Source: Alphaproteobacteria bacterium
GTDB lineage: Bacteria > Pseudomonadota > Alphaproteobacteria > UBA2966
Assembly: GCA_018654745.1 (NCBI GenBank)
Contig: JABILA010000142.1
Coordinates: 25,070-89,069, forward strand
Reading direction: 5' to 3'
DNA length: 64,000 bases
The translations under genes were made by a program, and so were the position numbers. A model generated the notes under the pieces. It was not told the origin of the DNA, ran no database searches, and was given only the letters and a program-made list of their open reading frames with translations. Shown one piece after another: positions 25,793-35,498 of the stretch (its first letter is position 1; each line of letters starts with the position of its first letter).

Positions 25793-25818
25793 AGCGATTC
25801 CGGTTAAACGGAATCGCT
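25793..25818. repeat. Palindromic head of repeat C
   Basis: AGCGATTCCG, loop GTTAAA, CGGAATCGCT: a perfect 10-bp inverted repeat directly before repeat C copy 2 and just upstream of the ubiK ribosome-binding site. Similar GATTCCG palindromes are common between genes in alphaproteobacteria. Confidence 0.7.
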
Positions 25819-25887
25819 TCTGCATTAAAAATTGGCGCACACCCTGGGTTTGAAGTAACGCAGCGTTTCCGTAAAACCCGAAAACGC
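25804..25887. repeat. Dispersed intergenic repeat C, copy 2
   Basis: Matches 3103-3186 at most positions with the same orientation (ATCGCTTCTGCATT core, GTAAAACCCG near the end). It occupies most of the ubiK/lgt divergent region. Confidence 0.6.
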
Positions 25888-26041
25888 ACCAGGTGATCTG
25901 TTCGTTATAATATGGGCGTCGCAATATGGTCGTCAACGGCGAGACGGGCAAGGCCGCATGCACTGCATTGCAACCCATGGCCACGCATCCTATATATTCC
26001 CAACGGTTGAACAACAATACCGCATACCATAAAGGCCTTTC

Positions 26042-26854
26042 ATGTTGTCGAGTATTCTTGCGGCCCTGCAATTTCCCGATATCGATCCAATCATCTTCCA
26101 GATTGGCCCCCTGGCCATTCGCTGGTATGCCCTGGCCTATATCGCCGGGCTGATGCTGGGCTGGAAATATATTGTGCGTCTGGTGCGACGTGATGGAGAC
26201 GGCGCTGCCATGTCCGAAATTCAGGTCGATGACTTTCTGGTCTGGGCAACTTTCGGTGTGGTGCTGGGCGGACGTCTGGGATATGTGCTGTTTTACAAGC
26301 CTGGTTATTACCTTGAGAACCCCGCCGACATCATCGCGGTTTGGCAAGGTGGCATGTCCTTTCACGGTGGATTGCTGGGTGTGACCGCCGCCATGGTGCT
26401 GTTCAGCCGCAAATACAGCCTGAGCCTGCTGGGCGTGACGGACCTGATTTCCATGGCCGCACCCATCGGGCTGTTTTTTGGTCGCCTGGCCAATTTCATC
26501 AACGGCGAATTATGGGGCCGGACCAGCGATGTTGCCTGGGCCATGGCATTTCCGCACGGTGGCCCGGAACCGCGTCATCCCAGCCAGATCTATGAATCAT
26601 TGCTTGAAGGTGCCTTGCTGTTCCTGATCCTGTGGTATGTGCGGAACAACACGAACGCCACGACACGTCCCGGCACCATCACCGGCATTTTTGTCGGTGG
26701 CTATGGTGTCGCACGTTTCATTGTTGAATTCTTCCGCGAACCCGACGCCCATCTGGGCTTCCTGTTTGCCGGGGCAACCATGGGCCAGATATTGTCTGTA
26801 CCGCTTGTCCTGCTGGGCGGATATCTGATCATGCGGGCCGCGAAGAAAGACTGA
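26042..26854 (+). CDS. lgt: Prolipoprotein diacylglyceryl transferase
   Basis: A 270-residue inner-membrane enzyme with about seven helices that adds diacylglycerol to lipobox cysteines. Signatures: IRWYALAYIAGLMLGW near the start, HGGLLG (SFHGGLLGVT) and GRLANFINGELWGR, then RHPSQIYESLLEG and VGGYGVARFIVEFFREPDAHLGF. midA begins 5 bp after the stop, and pgeF overlaps midA. Confidence 0.97.
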   Translation: MLSSILAALQFPDIDPIIFQIGPLAIRWYALAYIAGLMLGWKYIVRLVRRDGDGAAMSEIQVDDFLVWATFGVVLGGRLGYVLFYKPGYYLENPADIIAVWQGGMSFHGGLLGVTAAMVLFSRKYSLSLLGVTDLISMAAPIGLFFGRLANFINGELWGRTSDVAWAMAFPHGGPEPRHPSQIYESLLEGALLFLILWYVRNNTNATTRPGTITGIFVGGYGVARFIVEFFREPDAHLGFLFAGATMGQILSVPLVLLGGYLIMRAAKKD

Positions 26855-26859
26855 GACCT

Positions 26860-27972
26860 GTGGCATCCGACGTTCATAGCCAGGCCCTGGCCCGACATTT
26901 TAACGAGCTGATCCGTGCCACCGGTCCTGTGACCGTTGAACGCTGGATGGCAGATTGTCTGGGGCACCCGGAACACGGCTATTACATCACCCGCGATCCT
27001 TTTGGTGTTGATGGTGATTTTGTGACGGCACCGGAAGTCAGCCAGATGTTCGGTGAATTGCTGGGACTTTGGTGTGCCCAGACCTGGTTGCAGATGGGCT
27101 CACCTTCGCCGGTACGCCTGGTCGAGCTTGGGCCCGGTCGCGGGACCTTGATGGCAGATGCCTTGCGCGCTGCAAAAGCCCTGCCCGCCTTTCTGGAGGC
27201 CATAGATATCCATCTGGTGGAAACCAGCCCTGTTTTGCGACGAAAACAAAAAGAAGCCCTGGCAGGCCATGCCGTCAGCTGGCACGACCAGTTCGAGGAC
27301 GTGCCCGAAGGCCCTGCCCTGATCCTGGCCAATGAATTGTTTGATGCCCTGCCCGTGCGCCAGTTCATCAAACAGGACCTGAACTGGCTGGAACGAATGA
27401 TCGACATGGATCCTCAATCAGTCGACAGTTTTCGCTTTGTCACCAGCCCCGGCCCTTCCCCTGCGGCAAGTTTGCTGAGTATTGATCTGGATTATTGTGC
27501 AGACGACAGCATCGCCGAATTGTGCCCAGCCGGCATCAGACTGGCCAACAGCATCGGCGCACGCCTGAAAGACCATGGCGGCGCTGCTTTGATCATCGAC
27601 TATGGTTATCGCCAGAGCCAGTCCGGTGACAGTTTGCAAGCTTTGTTGCATCACGAACCCCATGATGTGCTGGCACAAGCCGGTGAGGCAGATATTACAG
27701 CCCACGTGGACTTTTCCATGCTGGCACGAAGTGCCGCAGAAGCCGGTGCTCAGGTCCATCCGATTGTGGAACAGGGTTTGTTCCTGACGGCTTTGGGTCT
27801 GGATCAACGGGCCGCCGCATTAAAAGCCTCTGCCCCCCAAGACGTGGCCAGCGAAATCGATGCCGCACATCAAAGATTGACCGCGCCGGATCAGATGGGC
27901 ACCCTGTTCAAGGTTATGGCCATCAGCCATCCTGAACTTGGCGATCTGGCCGGTTTTGAGGAAACAATATGA
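26860..27972 (+). CDS. midA: SAM-dependent methyltransferase, MidA/NDUFAF7 family
   Basis: A 370-residue methyltransferase related to mitochondrial NDUFAF7, which methylates an arginine in complex I. Landmarks are the N-terminal HFNELIRATGPVTVERWMADCLGHPEHGYY, FVTAPEVSQMFGELLGLW, the SAM-binding LVELGPGRGTLMADALR, ILANELFDALPVRQF, and the C-terminal DYGY and TAHVDFSML. GTG start at 26860. Its stop overlaps pgeF (ATGA). Since bc1 and ubiquinone genes also lie in the window, a respiratory-complex role is plausible here. Confidence 0.92.
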   Translation: MASDVHSQALARHFNELIRATGPVTVERWMADCLGHPEHGYYITRDPFGVDGDFVTAPEVSQMFGELLGLWCAQTWLQMGSPSPVRLVELGPGRGTLMADALRAAKALPAFLEAIDIHLVETSPVLRRKQKEALAGHAVSWHDQFEDVPEGPALILANELFDALPVRQFIKQDLNWLERMIDMDPQSVDSFRFVTSPGPSPAASLLSIDLDYCADDSIAELCPAGIRLANSIGARLKDHGGAALIIDYGYRQSQSGDSLQALLHHEPHDVLAQAGEADITAHVDFSMLARSAAEAGAQVHPIVEQGLFLTALGLDQRAAALKASAPQDVASEIDAAHQRLTAPDQMGTLFKVMAISHPELGDLAGFEETI

Positions 27973-28748
27973 TCATCAGCGCCCCGTCCCTGGAAAACCT
28001 GCCGGGCATCCGCCACGGTTTTTTTACCCGTAAAGGCGGCGTTTCCACCGGCATTTATGAAGGCCTGAATTGTGGGCCCGGATCAGATGACAATCCGGAT
28101 CATGTGACAGAAAACCGGGACCGGGTTTCGGCGACCCTGGGCGTCGCCGGAGAGGACCTGTGTTCGCTTTACCAGGTTCACGGCAGTGATGTGATGCTGA
28201 TCCAGGGAGGCTACCCGGCGGATCAACGTCCCCAGGCCGATGGCATGGTCACGACAACACCCGGTGTGGCCTTGGGTATCCTGACCGCCGATTGTGCGCC
28301 AGTGCTGTTTGCCGAAGCAGAAACCGGCGTCATTGGTGCAGCCCACGCAGGCTGGCGTGGTGCCCTTGAGGGTGTAACCGACACAGTGATTGAAGCCATG
28401 ATGGATCTGGGGGCCCGGCGCAGCAAGATCACAGCCGTAGTCGGTCCTTGCATATCACAGGATTCTTACGAAGTCGGGCCAGAGTTTCCGGGATATTTCC
28501 TCGAGGAAGACCCCGCCAACGAAGAATTTTTCCGACCCGCCGCCAAATCAGATCATTTTCTGTTCAGCTTAACGGACTATGTCCATATGCGCCTGGCCGA
28601 AGCCGGTGTCGGCCAGGTCCACAGCCTGGGCCTCGATACCTGCACAGATGAAAGCCGGTTTTTTAGTTACCGGCGCACCACAAAACGAGGCGAGCCCGAC
28701 TATGGTCGCCAGATTTCTGCCATCACCCTGGCACCTGCCCTGAATTAG
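27969..28748 (+). CDS. pgeF: Peptidoglycan editing factor PgeF / multicopper-polyphenol-oxidase-fold (DUF152)
   Basis: A 259-residue protein of the YfiH/LACC1 family, associated with cleavage of wrong peptide stems and with purine nucleoside phosphorolysis. The Zn-binding set is visible: HGFFTRKGGVS, QVHGSDV (His), ADCAPVLFA (Cys) and AAHAGWRGALEGV (His), with GPCISQDSYEVG. ATG start overlapping the midA stop. Confidence 0.93.
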   Translation: MIISAPSLENLPGIRHGFFTRKGGVSTGIYEGLNCGPGSDDNPDHVTENRDRVSATLGVAGEDLCSLYQVHGSDVMLIQGGYPADQRPQADGMVTTTPGVALGILTADCAPVLFAEAETGVIGAAHAGWRGALEGVTDTVIEAMMDLGARRSKITAVVGPCISQDSYEVGPEFPGYFLEEDPANEEFFRPAAKSDHFLFSLTDYVHMRLAEAGVGQVHSLGLDTCTDESRFFSYRRTTKRGEPDYGRQISAITLAPALN

Positions 28749-28897
28749 GGTGAAATTACAGCTGAGCATCAGATTTTTGGGACCCGAAATGATTGTTAAA
28801 CACTGATATTGTACTCGTTCGACCTGGGTCATAATATCGCGAGCGCATGATTGCGTTGTACAATTGCCTCTGTTTCCGCAGGCTGAAGGCCGGTTAG

Positions 28898-30394
28898 TTG
28901 AAGAGTATCAGGTTAATATCGTTCGGGTTCGCGGCCATCATTTTTTTGATGGCGGCGCTGGGAATCAGTTCCTTCATCCATTTGCGGGACATTGCCCGGG
29001 ATGTCGACAATATCTATCAACACCCCTTTGCCGTATCAAACGCAGCGCGCAGCCTCGATTTTCATCTGGTTTCCATGCATCGCCATATGAAAGATGTGGT
29101 ACTGGCAACAGATACGCAGGAAATGGAACGGGCAATTTCCGAAGTTGCCAAACACGAAGCCGCCGTTATGGATGATTTTGCCATCATCTTTGAACGTTTC
29201 CTTGGCGATAAATCAAAAATCAGCAAAGCCTATGCAACATTTGTCGCCTGGAAGCCCATTCGCGATGAAGTCATCGTCTTGAAACGTGCGGGCAATCGCG
29301 ACGAAGCCGCTGCGATTACCACGGGCCACGGCGCAAACCACGTTCGACATTTAAATCGGGAAGTCGATGAACTGTTGCAATTCGCCTTCCGGAAAGCTGA
29401 TGACTTCCACGCCAGGGCCAAGGCGAACGAAAAACAAGCCATATTTGTCGTATCGAGCCTGGCCATCTTGTCTATTTTTGCAGCCCTGGCAATTGCGGCC
29501 TATATCATCATCAAGATGTCTGGCAGCAGCAGGGAAGCCGTTCAACGGGCCTATTTGATTGATCAGAATATCATGATTGCCCATCTCGATATCGATGGCA
29601 AAGTCATCGATGTCAGCAATGCCCTATGCCGGTTCCTTGGGAACAGAGCCGAGGATTTGCGGGGCAAACCCAGTTGTTTCTTCGATAACTCGGATGAGAC
29701 AGAAGAAACCCAGGAGACGATCTGGCGCACGATCAGCACCGGCAAGGAATGGAAGGGCGAAATCAAGCGACTGGGTTCAGATGGCAAGGTTTACTGGGCC
29801 AGTTCATCCGTTCTGCCCAAACTTGACGACCAGTTCAATCTGGTTGGATACACAAATATTCTGGTTGATGTCACCAGCAAAAACCTTTCCGTCACGGATA
29901 AGCTGACCACATTGTTCAACCGCCGCCGGTATGAAGAAATTATTACGCGCGAGCTGCGTCTTGCCAAACGCAATGATACGGCGCTGACCCTGGCCATACT
30001 GGATGTGGATTTTTTCAAGAACTACAACGACCGCTATGGTCATCCTGCAGGTGACAAAGCCCTGAGTGACGTCGCGCACCAGATGGTTAGTCAGTTGAAT
30101 CGACCAAATGATTATGCATTTCGTATCGGCGGGGAGGAATTTGCCCTTGTTTTCAGTGGCTTATCCCACGAAGAAAGCAAACTTTTTCTCGAAGAGATCC
30201 GCCAGTCAATCTCGGATCTGGGGATATTGCATGAAAACAGCGGTGTCAGTAACTGCCTGACGATTTCCATCGGGGCCCACGTTGTTCATCCCGGCCACTT
30301 TATTGATGAGAAAGCCATCTATGAATTGGCCGACAAGGCGCTTTATGTCGCCAAGGAAAAAAGAAACACCGTATTTGTGAATTCGGAATCCTGA
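28898..30394 (+). CDS. Membrane-bound diguanylate cyclase with PAS domain
   Basis: A 498-residue c-di-GMP-forming enzyme. Layout: TM helix (~7-27), periplasmic four-helix sensor (~28-185, 4HB_MCP-like), TM (IFVVSSLAILSIFAALAIAAYIII, ~188-210), PAS (IMIAHLDIDGKVIDVSNALCRFLG ... GKVYWASSSVLPKL, ~225-330), GGDEF (~335-490) with the active-site RIGGEEFALVFSG and LDVDFFKNYNDRYGH. The G-G-E-E-F is intact; no RxxD inhibitory site precedes it at the usual spot. TTG start at 28898 is needed to include the first TM; GAAGG lies upstream. Confidence 0.9.
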   Translation: MKSIRLISFGFAAIIFLMAALGISSFIHLRDIARDVDNIYQHPFAVSNAARSLDFHLVSMHRHMKDVVLATDTQEMERAISEVAKHEAAVMDDFAIIFERFLGDKSKISKAYATFVAWKPIRDEVIVLKRAGNRDEAAAITTGHGANHVRHLNREVDELLQFAFRKADDFHARAKANEKQAIFVVSSLAILSIFAALAIAAYIIIKMSGSSREAVQRAYLIDQNIMIAHLDIDGKVIDVSNALCRFLGNRAEDLRGKPSCFFDNSDETEETQETIWRTISTGKEWKGEIKRLGSDGKVYWASSSVLPKLDDQFNLVGYTNILVDVTSKNLSVTDKLTTLFNRRRYEEIITRELRLAKRNDTALTLAILDVDFFKNYNDRYGHPAGDKALSDVAHQMVSQLNRPNDYAFRIGGEEFALVFSGLSHEESKLFLEEIRQSISDLGILHENSGVSNCLTISIGAHVVHPGHFIDEKAIYELADKALYVAKEKRNTVFVNSES

Positions 30395-30396
30395 AA

Positions 30397-30462
30397 ATGC
30401 ACTATGTGCTGTTCCTGACCGGTTTGTTACTGCTCGGCCTGCTGTCGACCTGCTTTTTCTGA
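30397..30462 (+). CDS. Possible 21-residue hydrophobic peptide
   Basis: MHYVLFLTGLLLLGLLSTCFF, a single membrane span, starts 2 nt after the diguanylate cyclase stop. It could be a small membrane protein translated by coupling, or chance. No ribosome-binding site is obvious other than the upstream coding end. Confidence 0.3.
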   Translation: MHYVLFLTGLLLLGLLSTCFF

Positions 30463-30672
30463 CCATTATTTGGGCAGTAAGGCATCGATTCGCGATTCAT
30501 TTCCCGGATTCATTCTTCATTCACTGATTCTCTGACCTTCTTCGTTTACAGGCTGCCATACGCCTGTTAAATTCCGCGCGAAATTGATGATTGGGCCTTG
30601 ATCAGTCGGCCCGTGTACCGACCCGCCAGGCAAGCTATTTGGCTTGTTCTTACGGGCAACGAGGAATTCAGC

Positions 30673-31605
30673 ATGAAAGTGCTCGCCGGAAACAGTAATC
30701 GGCCTCTCGCCGAAGCTATTGCCGCCTGTCTCAATATCCCTCTCACAAAAGCCAGCGTCCGACGGTTTTCCGATATGGAAGTCTTTGTCGAGATACAGGA
30801 AAATGTGCGTGGTGAAGACGTTTTCATCATCCAGCCGACTTCTTATCCGGCCAACGATAACCTGATGGAACTGCTGGTCTGCATCGATGCCCTGCGCCGG
30901 GCCTCTGCACGCCGCATTACCTGTGTTGTCCCCTATTTCGGATATGCGCGTCAGGACCGGAAACCGGGGCCCAGAACACCTATTTCTGCGAAACTGGTGG
31001 CCAACCTGATTACCACCGCTGGTGCAGACCGGGTTTTGACCATGGACCTGCATGCGGGTCAGATCCAGGGCTTCTTTGACATCCCTACAGACAACCTGTT
31101 TGCCGGACCCGTTTTTGGCCAGGATATCAACGACCACTTCAATACAGCCGATTTAACCTTTGTTTCGCCTGATGTGGGCGGAGTGGTGCGGGCACGTTCC
31201 CAGGCAAAAAGGGTTGACGCGGACCTCGCAATCATTGATAAGCGGCGCGAACGCGCTGGTGTTTCCGAAGTCATGAATGTCATCGGAGATGTTAATGGTC
31301 GGGATTGCATCATTGTTGATGACATTGTCGACAGCGCCGGAACATTGTGTAACGCCGCCGACGCCCTGATGGAACAGGGAGCCAAATCGGTTTCTGCCTA
31401 TGTCACCCACGGGGTGTTGTCAGGCGGTGCTGTGGCGCGTGTCGCGGCTTCTTCGCTGGACAAGCTGGTCACTACGGACAGCATTCTGGCAACAGAAGCT
31501 GTTCGGGTTTCACACAATATCCGTCGCATTACAATCGCGCCTTTGCTTGCTGACGCCATGATGCGTATCAGCGAGGAACGGTCGGTTTCCAGTCTGTTTG
31601 ACTGA
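30673..31605 (+). CDS. prs: Ribose-phosphate pyrophosphokinase (PRPP synthetase)
   Basis: A 310-residue class I enzyme that makes PRPP from ribose 5-phosphate and ATP. Start ATG 30673 ([16 protein letters not shown]) follows GAGG; an upstream in-frame ATG at 30598 lies in the leader. Motifs: [39 protein letters not shown] (flexible loop), [16 protein letters not shown], and PRPP motif [13 protein letters not shown]. It ends in an intrinsic terminator. Confidence 0.97.
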   Translation: MKVLAGNSNRPLAEAIAACLNIPLTKASVRRFSDMEVFVEIQENVRGEDVFIIQPTSYPANDNLMELLVCIDALRRASARRITCVVPYFGYARQDRKPGPRTPISAKLVANLITTAGADRVLTMDLHAGQIQGFFDIPTDNLFAGPVFGQDINDHFNTADLTFVSPDVGGVVRARSQAKRVDADLAIIDKRRERAGVSEVMNVIGDVNGRDCIIVDDIVDSAGTLCNAADALMEQGAKSVSAYVTHGVLSGGAVARVAASSLDKLVTTDSILATEAVRVSHNIRRITIAPLLADAMMRISEERSVSSLFD

Positions 31606-31613
31606 TTAAGCTG

Positions 31614-31637
31614 CCTGGCCTTTTGGCCGGGTTTTTT
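31614..31637 (+). terminator. Rho-independent terminator of prs
   Basis: CCTGGCC, loop TTTT, GGCCGGG (one G-U pair), then six T; 9 bp after the prs stop. Confidence 0.9.
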
Positions 31638-31777
31638 GAGCACGATTAAGGTAGATCATGGTTGGCGGCACCCTTGGAGGCCGCACCGCAGATTGCTTTT
31701 CCCTTTTTCATTCGGACCGTTTTCCGGGTGGGTCAGTTGCCGGATGTCCGGATCGTGAAATTTTGAGGAGAAATACA

Positions 31778-32437
31778 ATGGCTGAAGTTATTCAACTTCC
31801 CGCCGAGGCGAGAGAACGAGGCGGCAAGGGGGCCGCTCGGGCTATGCGTCGCGAAGGCAGGATTCCCGCCGTGATTTACGGTGACAAAAAAGACGTAACA
31901 ATGTTGACGATGGATGTTCGTCACGTTGCCCGCGAATACAACAAAGGTGCCTTTTTCAGTCGCCTGTTCGAAGTTGTAGTCGATGGCAAGGCAGAGCGTG
32001 TTTTGCCACGTGATGTGCAACTGCACCCGGTTACAGACGTACCGATGCATGCCGATTTCCTGCGCCTGTCCAAAGGCGTGAAGATCCGCATCAACATTCC
32101 GGTGACCTTCACCAACGAAGAAGAATCAGTTGGCTTGAAACGCGGCGGTATCCTGAACATCGTGCGCCACGAAATCGAATTCATGGTTCCCCCGGATTCA
32201 ATCCCGGAAGCCATCGTCGTGGACATGGGAAAATGGGATGTTGGTGATTCGATTCACATCGAAGACATCACCTTGCCAAGCGACATTACAGCCACAATCG
32301 ACCGTAACTTCACCATCGCTACAATCGCATCGCCGGTTGTCGAGAAAGAAGTTGTTGAAGACGAAGACGCTGAAGGCGTTGAAGGCGAAGACGGCGAAGC
32401 AGCTGAAGGCGAAGCCGAAGGCGAAGCCGAAGAATAA
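31778..32437 (+). CDS. rplY: 50S ribosomal protein L25/Ctc family
   Basis: A 219-residue long-form L25 that binds 5S rRNA: N-terminal ARERGGKGAARAMRREGRIPAVIYGDKKD, then HPVTDVPMHADFLRL and the CTC domain IRINIPVTFTNEEESVGLKRGGILNIVRHEIEF. An acidic tail rich in Glu and Ala (last ~30 residues) is common in alphaproteobacteria. The ATG at 31778 follows TGAGGAG; the frame is open upstream to 31658, in the leader. pth follows after 9 bp. Confidence 0.95.
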   Translation: MAEVIQLPAEARERGGKGAARAMRREGRIPAVIYGDKKDVTMLTMDVRHVAREYNKGAFFSRLFEVVVDGKAERVLPRDVQLHPVTDVPMHADFLRLSKGVKIRINIPVTFTNEEESVGLKRGGILNIVRHEIEFMVPPDSIPEAIVVDMGKWDVGDSIHIEDITLPSDITATIDRNFTIATIASPVVEKEVVEDEDAEGVEGEDGEAAEGEAEGEAEE

Positions 32438-32446
32438 GGCTGCGAC

Positions 32447-33052
32447 ATGCTCCTGCTGGTTGGCCTCGGGAATCCCGGGCAAAAGTACGAGCATAACCGG
32501 CATAACATTGGATATGTGGCGGTGGACGAAATTGTTCACCGCCATTCCTTTGGCCCCTGGAAATCTCGTTTTCAGGGTGTAGTGTCGGAGGGCCGACTGG
32601 GATCACAAAAGGTCCTGGCTCTGAAACCTGCGACTTTCATGAATTTATCGGGCCAGTCTGTTGGCGAAGCCATGCGCTTTTTCAAGCTTGGCCTTGAGGA
32701 TGTTGTTGTCCTGCACGATGAACTGGCGCTGGAACCCGGCAAGATGCGGGTTAAAACTGGTGGCGGCAGTGCTGGCAACAACGGCATCAAAAGCATTACC
32801 CAGCATATTGGGGCCGAGTATCGCCGCGTTCGCATCGGTATCGGCCACCCCGGCGACAGGGACAAGGTCTCAAGCTATGTCCTGCATGACTTTGCCAAGG
32901 CCGACCGGAGCTGGATCGACGACCTTGTGCCGGCGATCTCCGATGCTGCACCAAAACTGGCTGATGGCGACGACGCAGGCTTTATGAATGACGTCGCCCG
33001 GATGCTGAAACCCAATAACCACACGTCGGCGCCCAACGGCGCGCCGTCCTGA
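32447..33052 (+). CDS. pth: Peptidyl-tRNA hydrolase
   Basis: A 201-residue enzyme that recycles peptidyl-tRNA. Motifs: [24 protein letters not shown] with the catalytic His, [50 protein letters not shown]-type [11 protein letters not shown], and VLHDFAKAD. The rplY-pth-ychF order is widely conserved. Confidence 0.97.
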   Translation: MLLLVGLGNPGQKYEHNRHNIGYVAVDEIVHRHSFGPWKSRFQGVVSEGRLGSQKVLALKPATFMNLSGQSVGEAMRFFKLGLEDVVVLHDELALEPGKMRVKTGGGSAGNNGIKSITQHIGAEYRRVRIGIGHPGDRDKVSSYVLHDFAKADRSWIDDLVPAISDAAPKLADGDDAGFMNDVARMLKPNNHTSAPNGAPS

Positions 33053-33069
33053 TCACGGACTGATATCAA

Positions 33070-34167
33070 ATGGGATTTACCTGCGGAATTGTCGGACTGC
33101 CCAATGTGGGAAAATCGACCCTGTTCAACGCCCTGACGCAAACCATAGCGGCAGAAGCTGCCAACTACCCGTTCTGTACTATCGAGCCCAATGTGGGTCG
33201 GGTTGCAGTGCCGGATGAGCGTATTGAAAAGCTGGCAACCCTGGCCGGGTCCGCGACCCTTCTGCCCACACAACTGGAATTTGCCGATATTGCAGGTCTC
33301 GTGCGTGGTGCCAGCAAAGGTGAAGGTCTTGGCAACCAGTTCCTTGCCAAGATCCGCGAAGTTGACGCCATTGTGCATGTTCTGCGTTGCTTCGAAGACG
33401 ACAACATCACCCATGTCGATGGCAAGATCGACCCGGTCGCCGATGCCGAAACGGTGAATACGGAATTGTTGCTGGCGGATCTTGAGAGCATCGAAAAGCG
33501 TGCCGATACTGCAGCCAAAAGGGCCCAGTCCGGCGACAAGGAAGCCAAGGCCCTGAGCAATGTTCTGAACAAAATATTGCTGTCATTGCAGGACGGCAAC
33601 GCCGCCCGAACGGTTGATATCGACAAGGAAGAAAAGAAGATTTTTGACGGCTTGCAACTGCTGACAGCCAAGCCGGTTTTATATGTCTGCAATGTTGAAG
33701 AAGACGCCGCCGGTGACGGCAACAGCCAGTCCGTCCGGGTTGCAGAAATGGCTACAGGCGAAGGCGCCTCCAGCGTTGTGATCTCGGCCGCCATTGAAAG
33801 TGAAGTGGCACAACTGGACGCAGAAGAACGCACCGAGTTTCTGGAGCCCCTGGGTCTGGAAGAAACAGGCCTGACCCGCATCATTCGTGCGGGATACGAA
33901 CTTCTTGATTTAATTACCTTTTTCACCGTTGGTCCGAAAGAAGCACGGGCCTGGACGGTACGCCGGGGTGCCAAAGCTCCACAGAGTGCCGGTGTCATCC
34001 ACACCGATTTTGAACGCGGATTTATTCGCGCCGAGACCATCGCCTATGATGATTTCATTTCAGGCGGTGGTGAACAGGGCGCCAAGGATAACGGCAAGAT
34101 GCGGGCGGAAGGTAAGGAATACGTCACGCATGATGGTGACGTATACCACTTCCGTTTCAACGTTTAG
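33070..34167 (+). CDS. ychF: Redox-regulated ATPase YchF/Ola1
   Basis: A 365-residue Obg-family P-loop protein that prefers ATP over GTP. It has GLPNVGKSTLFNALTQ, the switch region AANYPFCTIEPNVG, DIAGLVRGASKGEGLGNQFLAKIREVDAIVHVLRCFEDD, NVEED (in place of NKxD) and the C-terminal TGS domain GPKEARAWTVRRGAKAPQSAGVIHTDFERGFIRAE. The antisense strand is open for 291 codons, which is a coding shadow. Confidence 0.97.
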   Translation: MGFTCGIVGLPNVGKSTLFNALTQTIAAEAANYPFCTIEPNVGRVAVPDERIEKLATLAGSATLLPTQLEFADIAGLVRGASKGEGLGNQFLAKIREVDAIVHVLRCFEDDNITHVDGKIDPVADAETVNTELLLADLESIEKRADTAAKRAQSGDKEAKALSNVLNKILLSLQDGNAARTVDIDKEEKKIFDGLQLLTAKPVLYVCNVEEDAAGDGNSQSVRVAEMATGEGASSVVISAAIESEVAQLDAEERTEFLEPLGLEETGLTRIIRAGYELLDLITFFTVGPKEARAWTVRRGAKAPQSAGVIHTDFERGFIRAETIAYDDFISGGGEQGAKDNGKMRAEGKEYVTHDGDVYHFRFNV

Positions 34168-34220
34168 CCAGAGCAATTAATTGAATGTGATCCAGCCAGA
34201 ATAACAAGAAAGCAATCACA

Positions 34221-34664
34221 ATGTATCTCGAAGAATATTCTGTCGGCATGGAGCGTGAATTCGGCAGCAAGACGGTTTCGAAAGAAGAAATCATCCGCTT
34301 CGCCAGCGAGTTCGACCCCCAGCCCTTCCACCTTGACGAAGAAGCCGCCAAAGACAGCATGTTTGGTGAACTGGTCGCCAGTGGCTGGCACACATGTTCC
34401 ATGCTGATGCGGATGCTGTGTGATGAATTTCTGCTCGATGATGTCGGCAGTCTGGGATCAGGTGGTGTCGATAACATCCGCTGGAAAAAGCCGGTACGGC
34501 CCAACGATACCCTGCGCGTTCAATCCCGCGTAACAGAAGTTCGCCCCAGCGAAAGCAAACCGGACCGGGGTATCGTCAAATCACAATATTCGGTGCTTAA
34601 CCAGGACGATCAGCTTGTGATGACCATCGAAAGCATGGGTTTTTTCCTCAAAAAACCGACCTGA
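34221..34664 (+). CDS. MaoC-family (hotdog) dehydratase
   Basis: A 147-residue hotdog protein with the R-hydratase-like region ITFASEFDPQPFHLD-type: IIRFASEFDPQPFHLDEEAAKDS and LVASGWHTCSMLMRM, where Asp and His are the catalytic pair; GVDNIRWKKPVRPNDTLRV follows. Such proteins hydrate enoyl-CoA. A second MaoC gene of similar layout is at 60676. No acyl-CoA genes are next to it. Confidence 0.88.
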   Translation: MYLEEYSVGMEREFGSKTVSKEEIIRFASEFDPQPFHLDEEAAKDSMFGELVASGWHTCSMLMRMLCDEFLLDDVGSLGSGGVDNIRWKKPVRPNDTLRVQSRVTEVRPSESKPDRGIVKSQYSVLNQDDQLVMTIESMGFFLKKPT

Positions 34665-34761
34665 TATCGAGTTAGTCCCGTTCTGACGTTGCCTTGCTTG
34701 TTGCGACGGCAATCAATAATCTTTCCGCAACAATCAAAACTGACTTCCAGGGGGATTTCAC

Positions 34762-35439
34762 ATGAGCACCGCAACCATCACACTGACCGCCGCTGACGGC
34801 CACGAGTTCGCCGCCTACGAATCAATTCCATCCGGCGACATCAAGGGCCGCCTGGTCGTGGTCCAGGAAATATTTGGCGTCAACGAACATATCCGCAATG
34901 TCTGTGACCGTTTTGCCGAGCGCGGCTTTCATGCCGTTGCCCCGGCCATGTTCGACCGGGCCGAACGCAACTTTGAAAAAGGTTACGATCAGGAAGGTGT
35001 TGGTGCCGGTGTGGCTATCATGAACGCGCTGGACTGGGACAAAGCCCTGGCTGATGTCCAGGCGACCGTTGATCATTTGAAATCTGATGGTCCGGTTGGT
35101 GTGGTCGGTTATTGCTGGGGTGGCAGCATCGCCTGGCTGGCCGCTTGCCGGGTTAATAATGTGGCCGCGGCGGTGGGTTATTATGGTGGCAAGGTTATCC
35201 AGTTCATCGAAGAAAACCCCAAATGCCCGACCATGCTACACTTTGGCGAAAAGGACACCGGCATTCCCTTGACAGACGTCGTGCAAATCGCCGCCAAACA
35301 CGCCGCCGTCCAGGTCTTCACCTACCCCGACGCCGAACACGGCTTCACCTGCGATGCCCGCGCGTCTTACAACAAAATCTCCTCAGACCAGGCCCTCGCC
35401 CGCACCGTGCCCCACTTCACGGAACATCTGGCGGGGTAG
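34762..35439 (+). CDS. Dienelactone hydrolase family protein
   Basis: A 225-residue alpha/beta hydrolase with a Cys nucleophile: GYCWGGSIAWLAA (C118), Asp in FGEKDTGIP, and His in YPDAEHGFTCDARASYN. Dienelactone hydrolases open lactones in aromatic degradation; many homologues have other ester substrates. The last 57 bp of the gene (35383-35439) are duplicated at 38057-38113, on the far side of the pentapeptide-repeat gene. Confidence 0.93.
   Translation: MSTATITLTAADGHEFAAYESIPSGDIKGRLVVVQEIFGVNEHIRNVCDRFAERGFHAVAPAMFDRAERNFEKGYDQEGVGAGVAIMNALDWDKALADVQATVDHLKSDGPVGVVGYCWGGSIAWLAACRVNNVAAAVGYYGGKVIQFIEENPKCPTMLHFGEKDTGIPLTDVVQIAAKHAAVQVFTYPDAEHGFTCDARASYNKISSDQALARTVPHFTEHLAG
35383..35439 (+). 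repeat. Direct repeat, left copy (3' end of the dienelactone hydrolase gene)
   Basis: 57 bp including the hydrolase stop codon. They match 38057-38113 at 53 of 57 positions, same orientation. The two copies bracket the pentapeptide-repeat gene. Confidence 0.9.
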
Positions 35440-35498
35440 CCGGGACCACGACGATATTTCGTTGAATACTTAAGTTTTCGATTCCTGCGTCGTCTCGA

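Noticed and set aside
33165..34040. 291-codon open frame on the minus strand opposite ychF
   Set aside because: It is antisense to a well-conserved YchF gene, has no ribosome-binding site and low-complexity Ser/Arg composition; a coding shadow.
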